A stretch of DNA of 64,000 nucleotides from DRTC01 sp964521025 (GCA_964521025.1 CAZFPK010000010.1:28377-92376), one strand, 5' to 3'. Positions 51,416-60,760 are shown, counted from the stretch's first letter. Program-made: numbers and translations. The notes: generated by a model not told the origin, from the letters alone.

Positions 51416-54091
51416 TTAATATCCAGCAGTCACAATATAAAATTTTTTCATATTTACAGTATCTCTATCCTCCCAAGATGTTTCTTCGATCCCGGTTTGT
51501 TCTAAAGAAAAAATACCGTCAGGAGTTGAGGATGAATAAACTGTATAAAAAGTCGCTCCTGTAACTTCATCCCATTCCAGGAAAATACTTCCGTTATCAT
51601 AATAAATAATGATATTTTCCGGAGATTCTAAGCCTGAATTTGAAAAACCTGGAGTTGGTTCTGTGAAATATTCCCAGTTCGGACTGCCATCGGTATTTCT
51701 GCCATAAGAAATATCCGCAGTCTGCATATCATAACTTAATGTATCGATCGGAGTTGTGCCATAGTAAGCAAATAAACCGATTTGTTCGCCGTCTCCATTC
51801 AGGTTGAAATTCAAATGCAGAATGCCATCTTCCTCATCATCATCTGCCCAGAGTAACAAAAAATCTCCCGGCGGGATAGTTGTTGAATCAGGATGTGTTT
51901 CCGGTATTTTATACCATTGAGAATAATCCGTTAAATCATCAGTTATATATAAACCACCAATATCGATCGCATTTGCACCCGCATTATAGATTTCAAGCCA
52001 ATCTGCATAACTGCCTTGAGGATCTTGATTTGTTGTTCGATTTATAGCAAGAAACTCATTTATATATAAAGAAGGACGAATATAATCTACTTCATATTCT
52101 ATCAAAACATCGTTTCCGGGATATCCGGTTATCATTTCCTGGTTATCTTCCGCTTCAATATAATATGATATTATTGTTCCGGGTGATTGTTGCGGAATAA
52201 AACAACCGTAAATACCATCTCCCACAGATCCATCATTATACAATCCATTATCGAGCATATAAATCGGGAAAAAATCACCTCCGTTGCTGTAGTATAAAGT
52301 TACTAAATAAATATAATTATCATCGGTCGCCTGAATCGTTACATTCACATTTTCACTGCTTGTCGGTGTTAGAGGAACTTGTTGGAAATTTGATAATTCC
52401 GGAGGGTCGTTCCCTTGAGTATTATATGTTCCCGGAGTCGGTTCAGGCATAAACTGCCAGAAGTCCGAACCATCAGGATAACGACCAAAGGAAATATCTG
52501 ATAATTGATTTCCGAAACTGAGACTGTCGAGAGCTAATACTCCATCTTGATGATATAATCCAATAAATTCGCCGTCTTCATTCATTTTGAAATTCGTATG
52601 AAGATCTCCCTGTTCAGGATCATTATCGAGCCAGACGATCAGAAAGTCACCGGCATTTATCTCCGTATTTTCCGGAAATTTCCATTTATCCGGATAAGTA
52701 GGATTATCCGAAAGAAACATACCGGAAAGGTCTATTGTTTCCTCATTTGTATTGTAGATTTCCAGCCAATCATCATATTCGCCGAACTCATCTGCTAAAA
52801 TCAGATCATTATTCGCTAAAAATTCATTGATGAAAATATTGTCTATTCTCGTAGGGATTTCTAATCCTTCAAACTGCATTTCTATACTTGTTCTTCTTTG
52901 TTCTATAAATGACTCCAATCCGTATATATTATCTATATCATCTACCAAACTGTTTTCAAATTCTTCATTTGAATACAATTTAAGTGTATCTGCATAAACA
53001 TCCGATCTTATTAAATCCGCCAATTCCTCTATCCTGGGATATATTACATCAGGATCAAGCTCCTCTTCCATTACATATTGATAGATCATTAAATATAAAT
53101 CCTCATATTCTTCTATTTCAAAAAACCTTTCTGCTAAAGGTCTTATACCTGGCATTGGTCCTTTATAGAATATTGACAAACTTACTGAATTAGTATATAC
53201 TCCACCTCCAAAAGTACCAAATGATAAATTCAAATCCCAGGGAATATGAATAAATTTATCCGAATCTGTCCTGTGATAAACATAATAATTATGACACTTA
53301 CCGACATAACTGTCTAAATTCACAAATAGATTGTTTAAAGCAAAAAAGAAAATCCAGTTATGTATATGGAATACATTTTCTATTGATTCCTGAAAATCAT
53401 ATATAGGAATATTATCCAAAATATCGATAAAATAAATTAGATCAGACCAATCGTTTTCTTCTTCATTAGTTTTTAGATCATAATAAGGATAATAATTTTC
53501 CTGATTCGATCCCAACCATTCAAGAGTACTAAGTTCTTCACCCTTGAATAAATTTCCATTATCGTTCGATTCAAAATTTCTTCTCAGGAATTTTTTATTT
53601 ACCTGTTCGACATTGGTGTATATACCTAAACAATTATCATTAGTATATAGTTTAATAAAATTTGCTCTTGAACTTATTAAATATTTATTAAAAATATCGT
53701 ATAAAATTTTTTCCCTTAAAAAAGAAGGATCCATATACTGATTGCTTAAACTCAATTTTGTTAAACCGTAGAATTCTTGATTCTCATTATATTCATTGAA
53801 TTTTATTTTAAACGGTTTTTTTTGATTAGGTTGATTAAAACAAGATGCATTGCCTTTATATCTAACTCCTACATTTGGATATATATCACCATTAAACTCA
53901 AATGTAGCCGGGATATATTCATTTTCACCAGCTTGGTAATTTTGCCAGAGTAATTCCAGATAATTTTCTTGTTCGAAAGTCAAATAGAATTCAGGTATCT
54001 GAGTATCATCAAAAACAAAATCAGAAATATGTGATAATAAAAAGCGGAAGAATAAAAGCAAAGAAAGAATGATATATCTTTTTTTTTTCAT
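51416..54091 (-). CDS. Secreted CotH-family protein with lamin-tail domains (copy A)
   Basis: 891 residues. Signal peptide (~1-20), CotH kinase-like domain (~25-400: VGVRYKGNASC, KKPFKIKFNEY, LREKILYDIF, DSYVGKCHNYYVYHR, IPWDLNLSFG), then two lamin-tail domains (INEFLANNDLILADEFGEYD; INEFLAINRTTNQ) separated by an Ig-like module, and a fibronectin-like C-terminus. CotH domains phosphorylate secreted proteins; activity here is unproven. DNA from 51495 to 52837 is identical to the same part of copy B, whereas the CotH domains differ at many positions. The C-terminal tail differs again after ~51494. Confidence 0.88.
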   Translation of the reverse strand: MKKKRYIILSLLLFFRFLLSHISDFVFDDTQIPEFYLTFEQENYLELLWQNYQAGENEYIPATFEFNGDIYPNVGVRYKGNASCFNQPNQKKPFKIKFNEYNENQEFYGLTKLSLSNQYMDPSFLREKILYDIFNKYLISSRANFIKLYTNDNCLGIYTNVEQVNKKFLRRNFESNDNGNLFKGEELSTLEWLGSNQENYYPYYDLKTNEEENDWSDLIYFIDILDNIPIYDFQESIENVFHIHNWIFFFALNNLFVNLDSYVGKCHNYYVYHRTDSDKFIHIPWDLNLSFGTFGGGVYTNSVSLSIFYKGPMPGIRPLAERFFEIEEYEDLYLMIYQYVMEEELDPDVIYPRIEELADLIRSDVYADTLKLYSNEEFENSLVDDIDNIYGLESFIEQRRTSIEMQFEGLEIPTRIDNIFINEFLANNDLILADEFGEYDDWLEIYNTNEETIDLSGMFLSDNPTYPDKWKFPENTEINAGDFLIVWLDNDPEQGDLHTNFKMNEDGEFIGLYHQDGVLALDSLSFGNQLSDISFGRYPDGSDFWQFMPEPTPGTYNTQGNDPPELSNFQQVPLTPTSSENVNVTIQATDDNYIYLVTLYYSNGGDFFPIYMLDNGLYNDGSVGDGIYGCFIPQQSPGTIISYYIEAEDNQEMITGYPGNDVLIEYEVDYIRPSLYINEFLAINRTTNQDPQGSYADWLEIYNAGANAIDIGGLYITDDLTDYSQWYKIPETHPDSTTIPPGDFLLLWADDDEEDGILHLNFNLNGDGEQIGLFAYYGTTPIDTLSYDMQTADISYGRNTDGSPNWEYFTEPTPGFSNSGLESPENIIIYYDNGSIFLEWDEVTGATFYTVYSSSTPDGIFSLEQTGIEETSWEDRDTVNMKKFYIVTAGY
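51495..52837. repeat. 1,343-bp direct repeat, copy A (C-terminal half of CotH protein A)
   Basis: No base difference or indel seen against 54208-55550 (constant offset 2,713 bp). It covers both lamin-tail domains, the Ig-like module and most of the last module. Confidence 0.9.
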
Positions 54092-54131
54092 GAAGATACC
54101 TATAAAATTCTATTACAGATAAAACTCTAAT

Positions 54132-56816
54132 TTAATTTCCAGCAGTTACATAATAAAATTTCTTCCCTTCTAGCACTTGATCCTCCCAAAATGTTTCTTC
54201 GATCCCTGTTTGTTCTAAAGAAAAAATACCGTCAGGAGTTGAGGATGAATAAACTGTATAAAAAGTCGCTCCTGTAACTTCATCCCATTCCAGGAAAATA
54301 CTTCCGTTATCATAATAAATAATGATATTTTCCGGAGATTCTAAGCCTGAATTTGAAAAACCTGGAGTTGGTTCTGTGAAATATTCCCAGTTCGGACTGC
54401 CATCGGTATTTCTGCCATAAGAAATATCCGCAGTCTGCATATCATAACTTAATGTATCGATCGGAGTTGTGCCATAGTAAGCAAATAAACCGATTTGTTC
54501 GCCGTCTCCATTCAGGTTGAAATTCAAATGCAGAATGCCATCTTCCTCATCATCATCTGCCCAGAGTAACAAAAAATCTCCCGGCGGGATAGTTGTTGAA
54601 TCAGGATGTGTTTCCGGTATTTTATACCATTGAGAATAATCCGTTAAATCATCAGTTATATATAAACCACCAATATCGATCGCATTTGCACCCGCATTAT
54701 AGATTTCAAGCCAATCTGCATAACTGCCTTGAGGATCTTGATTTGTTGTTCGATTTATAGCAAGAAACTCATTTATATATAAAGAAGGACGAATATAATC
54801 TACTTCATATTCTATCAAAACATCGTTTCCGGGATATCCGGTTATCATTTCCTGGTTATCTTCCGCTTCAATATAATATGATATTATTGTTCCGGGTGAT
54901 TGTTGCGGAATAAAACAACCGTAAATACCATCTCCCACAGATCCATCATTATACAATCCATTATCGAGCATATAAATCGGGAAAAAATCACCTCCGTTGC
55001 TGTAGTATAAAGTTACTAAATAAATATAATTATCATCGGTCGCCTGAATCGTTACATTCACATTTTCACTGCTTGTCGGTGTTAGAGGAACTTGTTGGAA
55101 ATTTGATAATTCCGGAGGGTCGTTCCCTTGAGTATTATATGTTCCCGGAGTCGGTTCAGGCATAAACTGCCAGAAGTCCGAACCATCAGGATAACGACCA
55201 AAGGAAATATCTGATAATTGATTTCCGAAACTGAGACTGTCGAGAGCTAATACTCCATCTTGATGATATAATCCAATAAATTCGCCGTCTTCATTCATTT
55301 TGAAATTCGTATGAAGATCTCCCTGTTCAGGATCATTATCGAGCCAGACGATCAGAAAGTCACCGGCATTTATCTCCGTATTTTCCGGAAATTTCCATTT
55401 ATCCGGATAAGTAGGATTATCCGAAAGAAACATACCGGAAAGGTCTATTGTTTCCTCATTTGTATTGTAGATTTCCAGCCAATCATCATATTCGCCGAAC
55501 TCATCTGCTAAAATCAGATCATTATTCGCTAAAAATTCATTGATGAAAATTTCTGTTGAAGGTTCTGGTATTTCATAATTAATTAATTCTTGTTCAATAC
55601 TAATTATTCTGCTTGAAATAAAAGGTTTAAGACCGAAAATCAAATGACCACCTTCAAGAATAATATCCTGATCTTGATTCTGCTCAAATTCTTGATTTGA
55701 AAACATTTTCAAAGTATCAGCATAAACTGCAGGTCTAATTAAATTTATCAGAGAATCTATACGGGAAAAAAGGATATCTTCCCGGATCAAAGTATCACGA
55801 AGGAATCGGAAGTTTCTTAGATAAATATCAATATATTCCTGGAAATCAAATATTCTTTGACTAAGTGGTCTGGGTATATTAGGCGGAGATACCCAGAGTA
55901 TGGGAAAATTTAGAACTTCCTCATAATCAAGGTTACCTGTTTGAGTGCCGAAAGCAGTATTGAAATCCCAGGGAATATGAATGAATTTATCAGAATCCGT
56001 GCGGTGATATATATAATAATTATGACCACTGCAAAAATAACTATCGAGATTAACTAAAAAATTGTTAATAGCATGAAAAAAAAGATAGTTATGAGTGTGG
56101 AAAACCTGTTCAAAAAGTTCTATAAAATCTCTATCTGAAGTATTATTTAAAACATTGATCATATTAACCAGATCAGCCCAGTCGTTAGCTTCCTCATTTG
56201 TTTTTAGTTCATACATTTGATAATAATTTTCCGGATTACTTCCCCACCATTCCAGTGTTCCGGAAGGATCACCTTTGAAAAGATTACCGTCTTCGTTATT
56301 ACTAAAATTCTTTTTCAAAAACTTTTTATCTATCTGTTCTACATTCGTATATAATCCCCAATAATCTCCGTTAATAAAGAGTTTAATAAAATTTGTCCTC
56401 GATGATGGTAGATATTTATTGATCAAATCATAACTGAGCTTTTCTCTAATAAATGTAGGATCATAATAATTGTTACTAAGACTTATTTTTTTTAGACCAT
56501 AGAATTCTTGGTCAAGGTTGAATTTATCAAATTTGATCTTGAACGGCTTTTTATCGGTTGGATAACTCATAGATTTCAGACCTTTGAATCTGACTCCGAC
56601 ATTCTCGTAAACCTGCTCGTTAAATTCAAAATCAGCTTGAATATAGTCTCTGTCAGTATCATATTCTTCCCAAAGGAGATCCCAGAAATTTTCCTGGTGA
56701 AAAGTCAGATAAAATTCATGGATTTGAGTATCATCAAATACAATATCTGAAATATGGGAAAATAAATACGGGAAAAATATGAGAGTAGAAAGTATTATAG
56801 TTATTCTCTTGGTCAT
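54132..56816 (-). CDS. Secreted CotH-family protein with lamin-tail domains (copy B)
   Basis: 894 residues, same layout as copy A: signal peptide, CotH domain (VGVRFKGLKSM, KKPFKIKFDKF, DSYFCSGHNYYIYHR, IPWDFNTAFG), lamin-tail, Ig-like, lamin-tail, fibronectin-like end. The CotH domain is clearly diverged from copy A; the rest is identical until the last ~25 residues (FWEDQVLEGKKFYYVTAGN). AAGGAGTCAAA precedes ATG 56816. Upstream by 10 bp is a small gene of unknown function, probably co-transcribed. Confidence 0.88.
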   Translation of the reverse strand: MTKRITIILSTLIFFPYLFSHISDIVFDDTQIHEFYLTFHQENFWDLLWEEYDTDRDYIQADFEFNEQVYENVGVRFKGLKSMSYPTDKKPFKIKFDKFNLDQEFYGLKKISLSNNYYDPTFIREKLSYDLINKYLPSSRTNFIKLFINGDYWGLYTNVEQIDKKFLKKNFSNNEDGNLFKGDPSGTLEWWGSNPENYYQMYELKTNEEANDWADLVNMINVLNNTSDRDFIELFEQVFHTHNYLFFHAINNFLVNLDSYFCSGHNYYIYHRTDSDKFIHIPWDFNTAFGTQTGNLDYEEVLNFPILWVSPPNIPRPLSQRIFDFQEYIDIYLRNFRFLRDTLIREDILFSRIDSLINLIRPAVYADTLKMFSNQEFEQNQDQDIILEGGHLIFGLKPFISSRIISIEQELINYEIPEPSTEIFINEFLANNDLILADEFGEYDDWLEIYNTNEETIDLSGMFLSDNPTYPDKWKFPENTEINAGDFLIVWLDNDPEQGDLHTNFKMNEDGEFIGLYHQDGVLALDSLSFGNQLSDISFGRYPDGSDFWQFMPEPTPGTYNTQGNDPPELSNFQQVPLTPTSSENVNVTIQATDDNYIYLVTLYYSNGGDFFPIYMLDNGLYNDGSVGDGIYGCFIPQQSPGTIISYYIEAEDNQEMITGYPGNDVLIEYEVDYIRPSLYINEFLAINRTTNQDPQGSYADWLEIYNAGANAIDIGGLYITDDLTDYSQWYKIPETHPDSTTIPPGDFLLLWADDDEEDGILHLNFNLNGDGEQIGLFAYYGTTPIDTLSYDMQTADISYGRNTDGSPNWEYFTEPTPGFSNSGLESPENIIIYYDNGSIFLEWDEVTGATFYTVYSSSTPDGIFSLEQTGIEETFWEDQVLEGKKFYYVTAGN
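54208..55550. repeat. 1,343-bp direct repeat, copy B
   Basis: Matches 51495-52837 throughout by eye and by translation. Boundaries: mismatch at 54207 (T versus G) and from 55551 on. Confidence 0.9.
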
Positions 56817-56825
56817 TTTGACTCC

Positions 56826-57140
56826 TTAAACATTATTGTTGTGAAGAAATGATTTCATCCTGATGCACAATCGCAGCAACTCTTGCTTGATTTTTTCTTT
56901 ATTTTCCGAATTATAGTCAAAAAAAATATTTTTGATCATATTATTTTGAAGATTGATTGTAAATCCGATAAAACATTTTCCGGGTCTGTTGACCCGTGTC
57001 AAATTAACAATGTGTCCAATATTAGTGATTTGCGATAAATGTATGCTTTCACCGTTCGGTAATTGTAAAAAATCTTTCTTTATAATCCTTCTTATATTTT
57101 CCATATGAGTATTTATAACATAAATCGTTCCAAGTTTCAT
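56826..57140 (-). CDS. Small protein of unknown function upstream of CotH genes
   Basis: Up to 104 residues; a second start (Met13, 57104) is possible and neither has a good ribosome site. Composition is beta then helix: KKDFLQLPNGESIHLSQI, VNRPGKCFIGFTINLQ, ending in a charged helix (KEKIKQELLRLCIRMKSFLH). No family is recognised. Ten bp separate it from CotH copy B, so they may be co-expressed. Confidence 0.55.
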   Translation of the reverse strand: MKLGTIYVINTHMENIRRIIKKDFLQLPNGESIHLSQITNIGHIVNLTRVNRPGKCFIGFTINLQNNMIKNIFFDYNSENKEKIKQELLRLCIRMKSFLHNNNV

Positions 57141-57279
57141 TTATTAGTCAATAGTGGATGAGAAAATGAAATGATGATTATTATAGATATTATTTGTAAG
57201 TTATGATTATAAGATCTTAAATTAAGGATAACTGTCTTATTTTAAAGGATTTAATTAGTGTCCATCCGTAAACAAAGGA

Positions 57280-57415
57280 TTCGAGTTGTTAGAAGGCGTT
57301 AAACTGCGTTTGATGATCGACATCATCTCGGAACAAGATGCCGACTCGAAACCACTTCTAATGGCTTTTTTTAAACTTATCTACGGCAACAGCAGGATTA
57401 CAAGTCGAAAAAAGC
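57280..57415. repeat. Degenerate ~150-bp intergenic repeat, copy C (inverted)
   Basis: Reverse complement of copies A (15955) and B (20005): CGAGTTGTTAGAAGGCGTTAAACTGCG..., GACTCGAAACC and CTGACGAAAG follow in matching order. Confidence 0.5.
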
Positions 57416-57581
57416 GACCTGACGAAAGTACACACTTAGAACTAATTGAAAAAAAATTAATAATCGCAGTAAAATTAGATGACTAACATTTCCAACTTCG
57501 TAAAATCTGTCCGTTATATTTTATTATACATCTAATGTTATTATTCAAGCCTTTCAGTCTTGATCTTCATTTCCGTCTATT

Positions 57582-57776
57582 CTACGGGTTTCACCCGCAG
57601 TTAATAATATTTAACTCCTTTGGAGTAATTTTTTATACTCTTTTAAAAATGATTTTACACTCAGGTAGTATTTAATACTCTGTTAGAAATCAATGAAATC
57701 CCGTAGGATTTAATATGAATTGCCTCAGTGAAACCTGCGGATACAAAAAATACAGATCAGAATCCTGAAAGGATTT
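57582..57776. repeat. Chain of small hairpins separated by TTTAAT-type spacers
   Basis: CTACGGGTTTCACCCGCAG (57582-57600), TTAACTCCTTTGGAGTAA (57611-57628), AATCCCGTAGGATTT (57698-57712), GCCTCAGTGAAACCTGCGG (57722-57740) and AATCCTGAAAGGATTT (57761-57776). Parts echo each other (TACGGGTTTCAC versus GTGAAACCTGCGG), suggesting a decayed composite repeat. Confidence 0.5.
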
Positions 57777-57868
57777 AATAAACGAAGAGGGAAATATTTG
57801 TAGATGGTATTTTAATTATGCGATATCGATGATGTGAAAACAAACAGTTGTGCGATAAAGCACAGTTG

Positions 57869-59299
57869 TCAAATTAGAATTTTCGTACTTTTTATATTAT
57901 ATTTTTTTAATCTTCTGATTAACGAATCTCGCGAAATATTCAATTTTTTTGCAGCTTTGGTTTGATTGAAATTTGATATTTCCAATGCTTTTTTAATTAG
58001 TTTGATCTGAATTTTTTCAAGATTCAAATCTTCAATTAATTCTTTTTCGTTAAGAGAATCCTGCAATTTTATATTTTCCAGAAAAGAAAAATCCTCTAAA
58101 GTCAGGATTGGATTATTACAATGTATGAGAGAGTTTTCCACAAAATTTTTTAATTCACGGACATTACCCGGAAAAGGATATTTTTTCAATTCCTCGATAA
58201 TTTCAGGAACAAATCCGGGTTCTATTTTTTTTAGTTCATAAGAGAATTTTTTCAGGTAATATTCAAGTAATGGTTCTATATCTTCAGTTCTTTCCCGCAA
58301 AGGAGGAATGTCGATTGTCATTGTATTTAATCGATAAAGAAGATCCATCCTGAATTTGTTCTCATTAACCAATTTATATATGTCTTTATTTGTGGCTGAG
58401 ATGATCCTGAAATCTACTAATTCTTGTTTATTTCCGCCTATTCTGGTTATTTTTTTTTCTTCGATGACGCGCAGCAATTTTGCCTGAATATTGATCGGCA
58501 TATCGGCAATCTCGTCGAGAAACAATGTTCCTTTATCCGCAAGTTCAAGATATCCTTTTTTATTAGAGATCGCACCGGTAAATGCTCCTTTTACATGCCC
58601 GAAGAATTCACTTTCGATAAGAGAACCCGGAATAGCACAACTATTTACCACGCAGAAAAAATTATTTTTTCTTTTACTGGCATGGTGAATTATTCGAGCA
58701 ACAATTTCTTTTCCGGTTCCACTTTCACCTGTAATCAGAACATTTGTATTTTCGTGGTTAGCCGCGATCATAGCCGATTGTAATACTTTCTCTATTTTCT
58801 TACTTTTACCGACAACTTCATTCTGGATCAATCTTTCAAGTTCCCGGGATATTAAAGAATGAGATTTCTTGATCTGTTGGAATTCTTTAACAGTTTGCTT
58901 ATATTTAAGTTTGTTTTCCTTTTCTTTACGATGTTTATGTAAAGCGATTTTAATATTCACATATAAATCTTTTTCTTTAAAAAGTTTGATAATATAACCA
59001 AAAGGATTTGAACTGATTGCATCCAGGATTATGTTCTGTTCTGAATAAGAAGTTACGAATATTATAGGAATATCATAATTTTCATAAATATATTTTGCTG
59101 TATTAATACCTATTTTTTTTCCGTTCAGAACAATATCCATTAAGATCAAATCCGGTTTCGATCTTTTCACGATTTCTATTGCTTCTTCACCTGTTGTTAC
59201 ATTTCCACAGACATTAAAGCCTAATTTTTCTATACTTAAGGCAATATCTCTGGCTATGATAATTTCGTCTTCAACAATTAAGATTTGTGTTTTTTTCAT
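57869..59299 (-). CDS. NtrC-family sigma-54-dependent response regulator
   Basis: 476 residues. The receiver (~5-120) has VEDE, Asp55 in LILMDIVLNG and Lys in GYIIKLFKE (the usual Pro after Lys is Leu). The AAA+ domain has Walker A GESGTGKE, GAFTGA, LFLDEIADMP and PGNVRELKNF. The C-terminal Fis-type HTH is QTKAAKKLNISRDSLIRRL. It differs from the regulator at 5502 in its receiver (closer to the ANTAR/LytT-like VLNGKKIGI type) and has no kinase gene beside it. A small membrane protein gene and 13-bp direct repeats lie immediately upstream. Confidence 0.94.
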   Translation of the reverse strand: MKKTQILIVEDEIIIARDIALSIEKLGFNVCGNVTTGEEAIEIVKRSKPDLILMDIVLNGKKIGINTAKYIYENYDIPIIFVTSYSEQNIILDAISSNPFGYIIKLFKEKDLYVNIKIALHKHRKEKENKLKYKQTVKEFQQIKKSHSLISRELERLIQNEVVGKSKKIEKVLQSAMIAANHENTNVLITGESGTGKEIVARIIHHASKRKNNFFCVVNSCAIPGSLIESEFFGHVKGAFTGAISNKKGYLELADKGTLFLDEIADMPINIQAKLLRVIEEKKITRIGGNKQELVDFRIISATNKDIYKLVNENKFRMDLLYRLNTMTIDIPPLRERTEDIEPLLEYYLKKFSYELKKIEPGFVPEIIEELKKYPFPGNVRELKNFVENSLIHCNNPILTLEDFSFLENIKLQDSLNEKELIEDLNLEKIQIKLIKKALEISNFNQTKAAKKLNISRDSLIRRLKKYNIKSTKILI

Positions 59300-59344
59300 T
59301 AGTAGTTCAGAACTTGTTCTGATATTCTTCCTAATATATTATTA

Positions 59345-59409
59345 AGAATGTTTAATAAGAATGTTCATTTAGAATGTTCATTTAGAATGTTCATTTAGAA
59401 TGTTCATTT
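59345..59409. repeat. 13-bp tandem repeats (4 perfect, 1 degenerate)
   Basis: AGAATGTTCATTT repeats at 59358, 59371, 59384 and 59397 without a mismatch, with a degenerate unit at 59345. They fill the space between the GYL protein stop and the NtrC gene start (minus strand), and the last unit encodes the C-terminal NEHSK of the GYL protein. They could be iterated operator sites. Confidence 0.85.
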
Positions 59410-59627
59410 TGTTTCTTTTTATCATAGTTTTCCAAATAACCCCTTCTCTTCCGATTACGAAAATGCTTGCGTAAATCTTTTCTGTGCATCTTTTTAAAAT
59501 ATTGCTCGGAATAAGGATCGTTCAGTGTTTTCCTGTAAAACCGTACAATTAATATAACAATACAGATAACAAATAATACTAAAATAACCGCTAAATATTT
59601 TAACGGGATATTTGAAAGTATTTCCAT
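59391..59627 (-). CDS. Small single-span membrane protein with C-terminal GYL motif
   Basis: 78 residues. One helix (~10-29, KYLAVILVLFVICIVILIV), then a basic stretch with KKMHRKDLRKHFRNRKRRGY, LENYD and a Lys-rich end. Same plan as 4901-5101 and 21458-21661: single N-terminal span, Arg/Lys-rich cytoplasmic tail, Gly-Tyr-Leu, x, Asn. Its 3' end runs into the 13-bp repeats and it is followed by the NtrC gene in the same direction. Confidence 0.65.
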   Translation of the reverse strand: MEILSNIPLKYLAVILVLFVICIVILIVRFYRKTLNDPYSEQYFKKMHRKDLRKHFRNRKRRGYLENYDKKKQNEHSK

Positions 59628-59650
59628 TTTTTACTTAATCACTTCAGTAT

Positions 59651-59814
59651 GTAACTCATTGCTCTGCATTGAGAAACTGTCGCAAAGCAGGAGCTGTGCG
59701 TTACGGTAACTCATTGCTCCGCATTGAGAAATCTGTCGCAAAGCAGGAGCTGTGCGTTACGGTAACTCATTGCTCCGCATTGAGATAAGGTCACAAAGCA
59801 GAGCTTTGTGTTAC
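59651..59814. repeat. REP array 1 (three units)
   Basis: Units 59651-59704, 59706-59760 and 59762-59814, head to tail with single-G spacers. Each unit begins GTAACTCATTG and ends GTTAC, with two internal hairpins: CTCATTGC-TCC-GCATTGAG and CGCAAAGC-AGGA-GCTGTGCG. The last unit overlaps the 3' end of the transposase gene. Confidence 0.92.
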
Positions 59815-60447
59815 ATCCACAATATAATCTTTCCACTCTTCAATCCGTTCAACTAATCCCGCGTTCACAGGATTGTTAAATACATAGTTCTTGATCCGAT
59901 AATACTCTTCATCATCTCTGATATAATGATCATAACTTTCATGATGCCAGAATTGTCCATTTCTTTTTAGAATTTTATTGGATCCTATTGCTGTGTAACT
60001 CTTGTGTTCTTTCATTATTTTTGCTATCGAAAAGTACTGTTTATTTGAATTTTGTAAAGGTTTCAGGACTGTATGAACATGATTGGGCATTATCAAAGCA
60101 AAATGAAGTTCATATAACTTTTGATGATTATAAAGGAAACTATCGATTATTAACCGTGTAATTTCTTTATTCTTTAACCATAAAGGTTCACTTATGTATT
60201 TATCAAGAAATTCATCTTCCTTTTGAAACAAAACCTTGTTATATATATTTTCTAATTTCTTTCTTTCAATTGGATCAACTTTTACTAACTGTTTATCAAA
60301 CACTTTCCGTTTTTCGAGCAGGATCGACAAAATCTCTTTTGGAAGGGAAAAAGCCAGTCTGTAAGTTATAAAGAGAACGGCGTTTTCCGGCTGGATATGC
60401 GGCAGGTTTCTTTTGTAGAATATTCTGAAATCTAATTTATTGCTCAT
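59791..60447 (-). CDS. REP-associated tyrosine transposase (Y1, TnpA_REP/RAYT)
   Basis: 218 residues. HUH motif in LHFALIMPNHVHTVLKPL (~118-135) and a C-terminal catalytic region with WHHESYDHYIRDDEEYYRIK and YVFNNPVNAGLV, the RAYT signature. RAYT proteins nick and join single-stranded REP sequences. REP arrays lie on both sides (59651-59814, 60474-60760), and the last codons (VTQSSAL) are encoded by a REP unit. No insertion-sequence ends or accessory gene (TnpB) are seen. No strong ribosome site precedes ATG 60447. Confidence 0.92.
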   Translation of the reverse strand: MSNKLDFRIFYKRNLPHIQPENAVLFITYRLAFSLPKEILSILLEKRKVFDKQLVKVDPIERKKLENIYNKVLFQKEDEFLDKYISEPLWLKNKEITRLIIDSFLYNHQKLYELHFALIMPNHVHTVLKPLQNSNKQYFSIAKIMKEHKSYTAIGSNKILKRNGQFWHHESYDHYIRDDEEYYRIKNYVFNNPVNAGLVERIEEWKDYIVDVTQSSAL

Positions 60448-60473
60448 TCGAGATTATCCGATCAGGTTTGGTT

Positions 60474-60760
60474 GTAACTCATTGCTCCGCATTGAGAAAT
60501 CTGTCGCAAAGCAGGAGCTGTGCGTTACGGTAACTCATTGCTCCGCATTGAGAAGCATTCGGTCGCAAAGCAGGAGCTTTGTGTTACGGTAACTCATTGC
60601 TCTGCATTGAGAATGCTTGGTCACAAAGCAGGAGCTTTGTGTTACGGTAACTCATTGCTCCGCATTGAGAAATCTGTCGCAAAGCAGGAGCTGTGCGTTA
60701 CGGTAACTCATTGCTCCGCATTGAGAAGCATTTGGTCACAAAGCAGGAGCTTTGTGTTAC
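60474..60760. repeat. REP array 2 (five units)
   Basis: Units at 60474-60528, 60530-60587, 60589-60645, 60647-60701 and 60703-60760, lengths 55-58 bp, single-G junctions. Two flavours alternate: GAAATCTGTCGCAAAGC and GAAGCATTCGGTCGCAAAGC. The second hairpin covaries between units (CGCA/TGCG versus CACA/TGTG), which supports selection for structure. Confidence 0.93.

Larger units (their letters stand above)
57141..57868. other. Repeat-rich intergenic region
   Basis: No supportable gene. It holds an inverted member of the ~150-bp repeat family (57280-57415) and a chain of small hairpins (57582-57776). A 66-codon plus-strand frame at 57286 lies entirely on the repeat. Confidence 0.5.

Noticed and set aside
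57286..57486. 66-codon plus-strand frame
   Set aside because: Lies on the inverted ~150-bp repeat; no ribosome site.
60474..60760. CRISPR array
   Set aside because: Units abut with a single G between them; there are no unique spacers and no cas genes, while hairpins and a RAYT gene explain the array.
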